Of a stretch of 64,000 nucleotides of DNA, positions 59,836 to 64,000 are shown piece by piece. The notes under the pieces were generated by a model. That model did no database searches and had not been told where the DNA came from. It saw only the letters and a program-made list of their open reading frames with translations. This DNA comes from Anaeramoeba flamelloides (taxonomy: Eukaryota > Metamonada > Anaeramoebidae). The translations under genes and the position numbers were made by a program. The stretch is taken from positions 6,601,001 through 6,665,000 of the forward strand of contig JANTQA010000015.1 of NCBI GenBank assembly GCA_027625915.1, in the 5' to 3' direction. Numbering within the stretch: position 1 is the first letter of the stretch; each line of letters starts with the position of its first letter.

Positions 59836-60309
59836 CTAAATGTACTTTTAATAAATTTTCTGAAAGTTAATTTTAACTTAAAGTCCTAGCCCCGTCTAAA
59901 ATCAAAAAATGTCGATTTTTTTTGTCATTTTTTACAAATTAACTTTTTTGAAATATCCTAAAGTTTTAGTATTGAACAAAGTATTTGGCTAAGTTTGGAT
60001 AGTAATCAATTTTACATTTCAGACAACCTTTTTTTTATGGGGTTTTTGAAAAAGGAGATTAAAAAAAAAATCAAAAAAAAAAGTAAATGTTTTGTCTTTA
60101 TACTGTGACTAGGGATTTAAAATCATAGATTTCATGATTATTCAAGGGAAAAACACACCCGAAACTTTTTATGTTTAATAAGCAAAAGCAAAAAATTGAA
60201 AAGAAATGAGGAGAAAAAGAAAAAAATTGAAATTTAAATAGGGTTTATAAGAAGCAATTGGTGAAAAATCAAAAAAAAAAAAAAATGCTATCTTTAGTAA
60301 AGGAATCCA

Positions 60310-60600
60310 ACCTTACCGCCATATACTTTTTGTTAATTTAATTTAATTTGATAATTGATCATGAATGTTCACTTGACGATCGTTTTTTAATTGTACTAAA
60401 TTCTTTTTTTTTTTGATCTGATTTTCTTCAACCGTTTGGTTATTTTTTAACCTTTTACTTTTTTGTTTTTATTTTCAAGTTACTCATAATTTTATGTTTC
60501 AGTGTCACAGTATTAGTAAGAAACTACTTGATCTTTTTTCTTTGCGAACTCTTCTTCTCAATATAAAGAAGATACAGACAGGGGGGGATGGGAAAAAAGA
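60310..60600 (-). repeat. Degenerate inverted copy of the 16.2-16.5 kb block
   Basis: On the minus strand it reads TATTGAGAAGAAGAGTTCGC, GATCAAGTAGTTTCTTACTAATACTG, ACACTGAAACATAAAA, ATGAGTAACTTGAA and GTGAACATTCATGATCAATT, collinear with 16255-16470. The frame corresponding to the nested ORF is not open here, so this copy is a pseudogene or simply repeat DNA. Confidence 0.6.
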
Positions 60601-61797
60601 AAAAAATAGGATTATCAGGGGGGGGGGGGTATGAGCAAATATCATTGATTTATGATTATAACACAAATAAAAAGAGTTTCCAACAATTTTAACAATTATT
60701 CTTAAAAATATCTTTACCAACTCAAAAATTTAAGATTTAATTATATTCTGTTTCAAAAAGTCTAAATAATAAAGCATCATTCACACTATTATTTACATGT
60801 TTTTTAAAAATGTTTATTGTCTTTTTTAAAAACATATTTGAAGCCATTAATAAAAACTAAAAATTTTCCTCAATTTATTACAACTTTTTTTTTTTTTTGT
60901 TTATCACGAATTTGTTCATTATTGAACTTTTTTTTATATTATCAAAAATATTTCAGAGTATCAGCAAAATGTCAGATTATCAGCAAAAAACACAAATCGG
61001 CAATAATCTACATTATCATGAAAAGATAAATTAATCATTAATATCTTAATTTGTTATGAACATTCTAATATTTCTGGTAATCCCTACGATTTATAAAAAA
61101 AAAATAAAAAGATCATTTACTTTAAAAAAAATATTCTTAACCCAATATGATAAGTAATACAGCCGTTTATATACCACTGAAAATTTTTATATGAATTAAA
61201 TTTTGATATAAAATTTTTAAAGTCCATAGTAGCCTTGGAAAGACTGTAATAATTTCAAAGTTGATCAATTTTATTTTTTCAAGAAGGATATTGGATTTTA
61301 CTTTTTTCTGAAATTTTTTCAAAAATATTTAACCAATTAAAAAACAAATCAACTGTTAAAGGTTTCAATAATAATCAACCCAACTCTATCCCTTGATAAA
61401 TTAAACATATTTTTTCAATTATAGTTAAATGATTTTTCATATTTTTGGAAAATAATGTAATACAATTTCACACAGCAGCTTATTACTATTATAATGAAGT
61501 TTTCTTTTTAGGGTATGATACAATATAAATATATGTTATAAAATTTAGAATTCTTTTCCAAAAATAGTTTTTGAATTTGCATATGGTGTTATTTGTAAGA
61601 TATAATAATATAGCATTTTTGGAATTAACATCAACAAATGATATTATTTTGTTTGGATTTTTAAATTATTCAATTAAAATTAAAAAAAATTTCTTTTCTT
61701 TTTTTCTTTCTTTTTGGTGGTGGTTAGAATATGGAATCTATTTCAAATAAAAAAACAAAAAAAAATGAAAGCATGAAAATTTCTTTATCTTAATTTA

Positions 61798-62961
61798 TCA
61801 AATAAATTTCTTTTTTTGAAGTATCTTACATATTTCATATTTAAGTTTAAATTCCTCTGTTAAAGAATCTCTTACTTTAATAAATTCCTTTTTATTATCA
61901 AAGCATCTTGAAAATGCTTTCATTTGTTTTTTAAAATCTTTCAGTGGTTGTTCTGTTTTCTCTATTTCTGGCTCTTTGCTTTTTTCCTTTTTCTTTTTCT
62001 TCTTTTTCTTTTTCTTCTTGTTTTTGTTCTTGTTCTTGTTCTTGTTCTTTGTCTTTTCTTTATTCTTGGATTTCACTTTTTGGTTCATTCTTTTTTTCTT
62101 TTTGATCGGGTTTTGTGAATCTAAAAAGCCCATGTTAATAACAAAATTATTTCTTCTTTGTCTTTCTTCAATTCTCTCGTTATAACCTTGTAAGACTTTA
62201 TATTTCAAATTCCATGGTATTTGTTGATCCGAAAAACCAATGGACGAGGTGATTGTTTCGCACTCATTATCATATTCTATTTCAAAATCCTTTCTTAAAG
62301 GATTATATCCTGTAACTTGTGTAAAATTCTTTTTCCCTTCTCTATTTAAAGACTGTGGCATGGTAAGTGATGCTTCGTCATCCGATTTTGGTTTTTGATT
62401 TTTTTTTTCTCTTCGTTTTTGTTTGTGTTGTTTTTTTGCATACTTTTTGTTTCTTTTTGTTGAATGCTTTTTGAATTTCGAAAGGATCTTGGTTTCAGAA
62501 GGGAAGGGGCTTGTTTTGTTTTCAAGGTAAACTCTTTCATAGTGTTCCTTACATTCCTCTTTTGTTTTTCTTCGGAAATGTTTCGAAACTTCTTTCCAAT
62601 TGCCAAAGCCTTCTTCGTTTAATCCCTCTAATAATTTAATTTCATCGTTCAAATTCCATTTTTTTTGATAGACTGGAGAATAATTGCTGGCAAAAACTTG
62701 GTAGGAATGATTTGGTTTGTGATCCTTCATCTATTTAATAAAGAAAAGAGGTGGATAAATATTTGACAAAGAAAAAACAGATAAAACTTCAAGTAAAAAA
62801 AAAGGTTGGTAATATTTGGAAATTACTTTAATTCCTTTCGAAAAGCATTTTGGACACAAGACAACATTGTCACAAATTGAACATTTTACAATGACATATT
62901 TTGTAAGATCGAGATGGCAATTTTTGCAATAAACCTTTGGATTTAATTCATCTTCTTCCAT
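61798..62961 (-). CDS. ADA2: Transcriptional adaptor ADA2 (two exons)
   Basis: Exons: 62961-62827 and 62730-61798, with a 96-nt GTAATT...AATAG intron in phase 0, giving 355 residues. A ZZ zinc finger (YCKNCHLDLTKYVIVKCSIC, LCPKCFSKGIK) is completed across the intron by HKPNHSYQVF. It is followed by a SANT/Myb domain (WNLNDEIKLLEGLNEEGFGN, WKEVSKHF, EECKEHYERVYL). The ADA2-specific middle region has GYNPLRKDFEIEYDNECE, YNERIEERQRRNNFV, a long Lys run, and FDNKKEFIKVRDSLTEEFKL. The protein stops (TGA) where other ADA2 proteins continue into a SWIRM domain, so it is shorter than usual (430-550). ADA2 bridges Gcn5 acetyltransferase to SAGA-type complexes in the nucleus. The start is the first ATG of the exon; upstream sequence in frame is intron-like or UTR. 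Confidence 0.92.
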
Positions 62962-64000
62962 AAGAAAAATGTTTACAACTAACAGAAAAAGTGAAAAAAT
63001 AGAAAAAATAAATTCTTGAGACAATAACTAATCATACTTGTTAAATTTATTTACTAGCCTTTCAAAATATTGAAGAGTCACTGTTTTCAAAGGAGATTCA
63101 AATTACTTGTTTATGATAAACTTCAATAGATCAATTGATAAAAAACAATTTTATTCTTTAATGATAAAAAAAGAAATTGATACAAAATCTTAAAACAAAT
63201 TATGGAGATCCAAAATACAATAATAAATTGAAAGATATTAAAATAATCTCTTATCATATACTTAAAACATTAAAATATATTGTAAAGTCATTTTTGTTTT
63301 GGATCTGTATCATATAAAAGCAAATATATTGTTGTGTGTTTATTTTAACTAGGAAATTATAAAAAAAAGTTCTATAATTTTACTATTCAATTCCATTTTT
63401 CATTTAGAAAAATAAACTTTAAGTGAATTTATTGTAAATAAAACATTTCTTAAATCAACCAATAAACTTTGTTTCTTTTGAACCCAATCAAAAAACATTT
63501 TTTTTTTTTATCTTTATTAGACTCTGAATTTTACTATTGAAAATAAGGTAATTGAAATAAAATTTTTGTTACTTACTGTTGAGAGAAAAAAGTTTGACAC
63601 AGAAAAATGGTTGGACACCATTTATAATTGGTTACATCAGTAAAATTGAAAATCAAATCCTATTGATAACTAGGTGACTTTTATATAAATCCAGGTTTAA
63701 ATGTGTTACAAGTTCATTAATCTGTGGTGTGTGTAGAATATTCATTTGAATGGTTGATAACTAAAGTAGATCATGCTATTTTAACAAAAATCCAAGTTTT
63801 AGTAAAGTTTACTATTAATTCTGAAAATGGTAATTTTTAAACTTGCTTTAGATTAGAAGAGATAAAGTTTTGAAAAGGCAGAATTACATTAACCGTTATT
63901 TTAATAAGTAGATTATTGTTATTTTCTTGAGTTATTTCACAAACGATTGAAATTAAATATCTTTTTCAGTAGTGTTAAAATTTAAAATTGTTCTCCTACT
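62962..64000. other. Upstream flank of ADA2, nothing recognised
   Basis: AT-rich sequence containing the ADA2 promoter and 5' UTR. I saw no exon, RNA gene or repeat related to the other families. Confidence 0.5.

Larger units (their letters stand above)
58943..61797. other. Intergenic region between SAC9-like start and ADA2 stop
   Basis: No exon found. It contains the third copy of the palindromic repeat (59821), a degenerate inverted copy of the 16.2-16.5 kb block (60310-60600) and a 10-base G run at 60619-60628, which is exceptional for this composition. Confidence 0.55.

Noticed and set aside
1-64000. tRNA, rRNA genes and CRISPR arrays
   Set aside because: No GC-richer cloverleaf-like block, rRNA-like stretch or regularly spaced direct repeat was seen; the DNA is eukaryotic.

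Overview
The window is eukaryotic nuclear DNA: about three quarters or more A+T, with spliced genes (GT-AG introns whose phases I checked by hand), long homopolymer tracts, and proteins carrying Lys-, Asn- and Glu-rich inserts. The gene set (NECAB-like EF-hand protein, B-box proteins, GINS Psf2, translin, eRF1, RalGAP alpha-like, SAC9-like, ADA2) and composition suggest a free-living amoeboid or flagellate protist. An anaeramoebid or an amoebozoan is my best guess, but only a guess. All three stop codons appear to be used.

Layout: 0-2.9 kb, no gene seen. 2.9-4.3 kb, NECAB-like gene (-). 8.0-9.3 kb, B-box/coiled-coil/SPRY gene (-, 5' exon not found). 11.6-13.5 kb, an unidentified exon (-) and a four-exon B-box protein (-). 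15.5-20.4 kb, GINS subunit Psf2 (-) with a 4.1 kb intron; translin (+) starts 439 bp away in the opposite direction. 23.5-27.2 kb, release factor eRF1 (-) with a 1.8 kb intron holding nested fold-back elements. 32.0-40.7 kb, RalGAP alpha-like protein (+). 44.6-58.9 kb, SAC9-like protein (-), 2255 residues in four exons with introns of 2.6 and 4.9 kb. 61.8-63.0 kb, ADA2 (-).

Introns fall into two classes: 45-275 nt, and very long (1.8-4.9 kb). Every very long intron contains fold-back or MITE-like elements. One ~590 bp family with terminal inverted repeats and apparent TA target duplications is present in five copies, four of them inside introns. Several other short inverted or dispersed repeat families recur across the window.

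Functionally the genes are unrelated housekeeping and signalling genes: replication (Psf2), termination (eRF1), RNA metabolism (translin), transcription (ADA2), small-GTPase control (RalGAP), phosphoinositide biology (SAC9-like) and calcium signalling (NECAB-like). There is no operon or gene-cluster logic. The most notable protein observations are a SAC9-like protein whose phosphatase signature has lost its Cys and Arg, an eRF1 with KAKNIKS in place of TASNIKS, and a NECAB-like protein whose first EF-hand loop is split next to a 27-nt exon.
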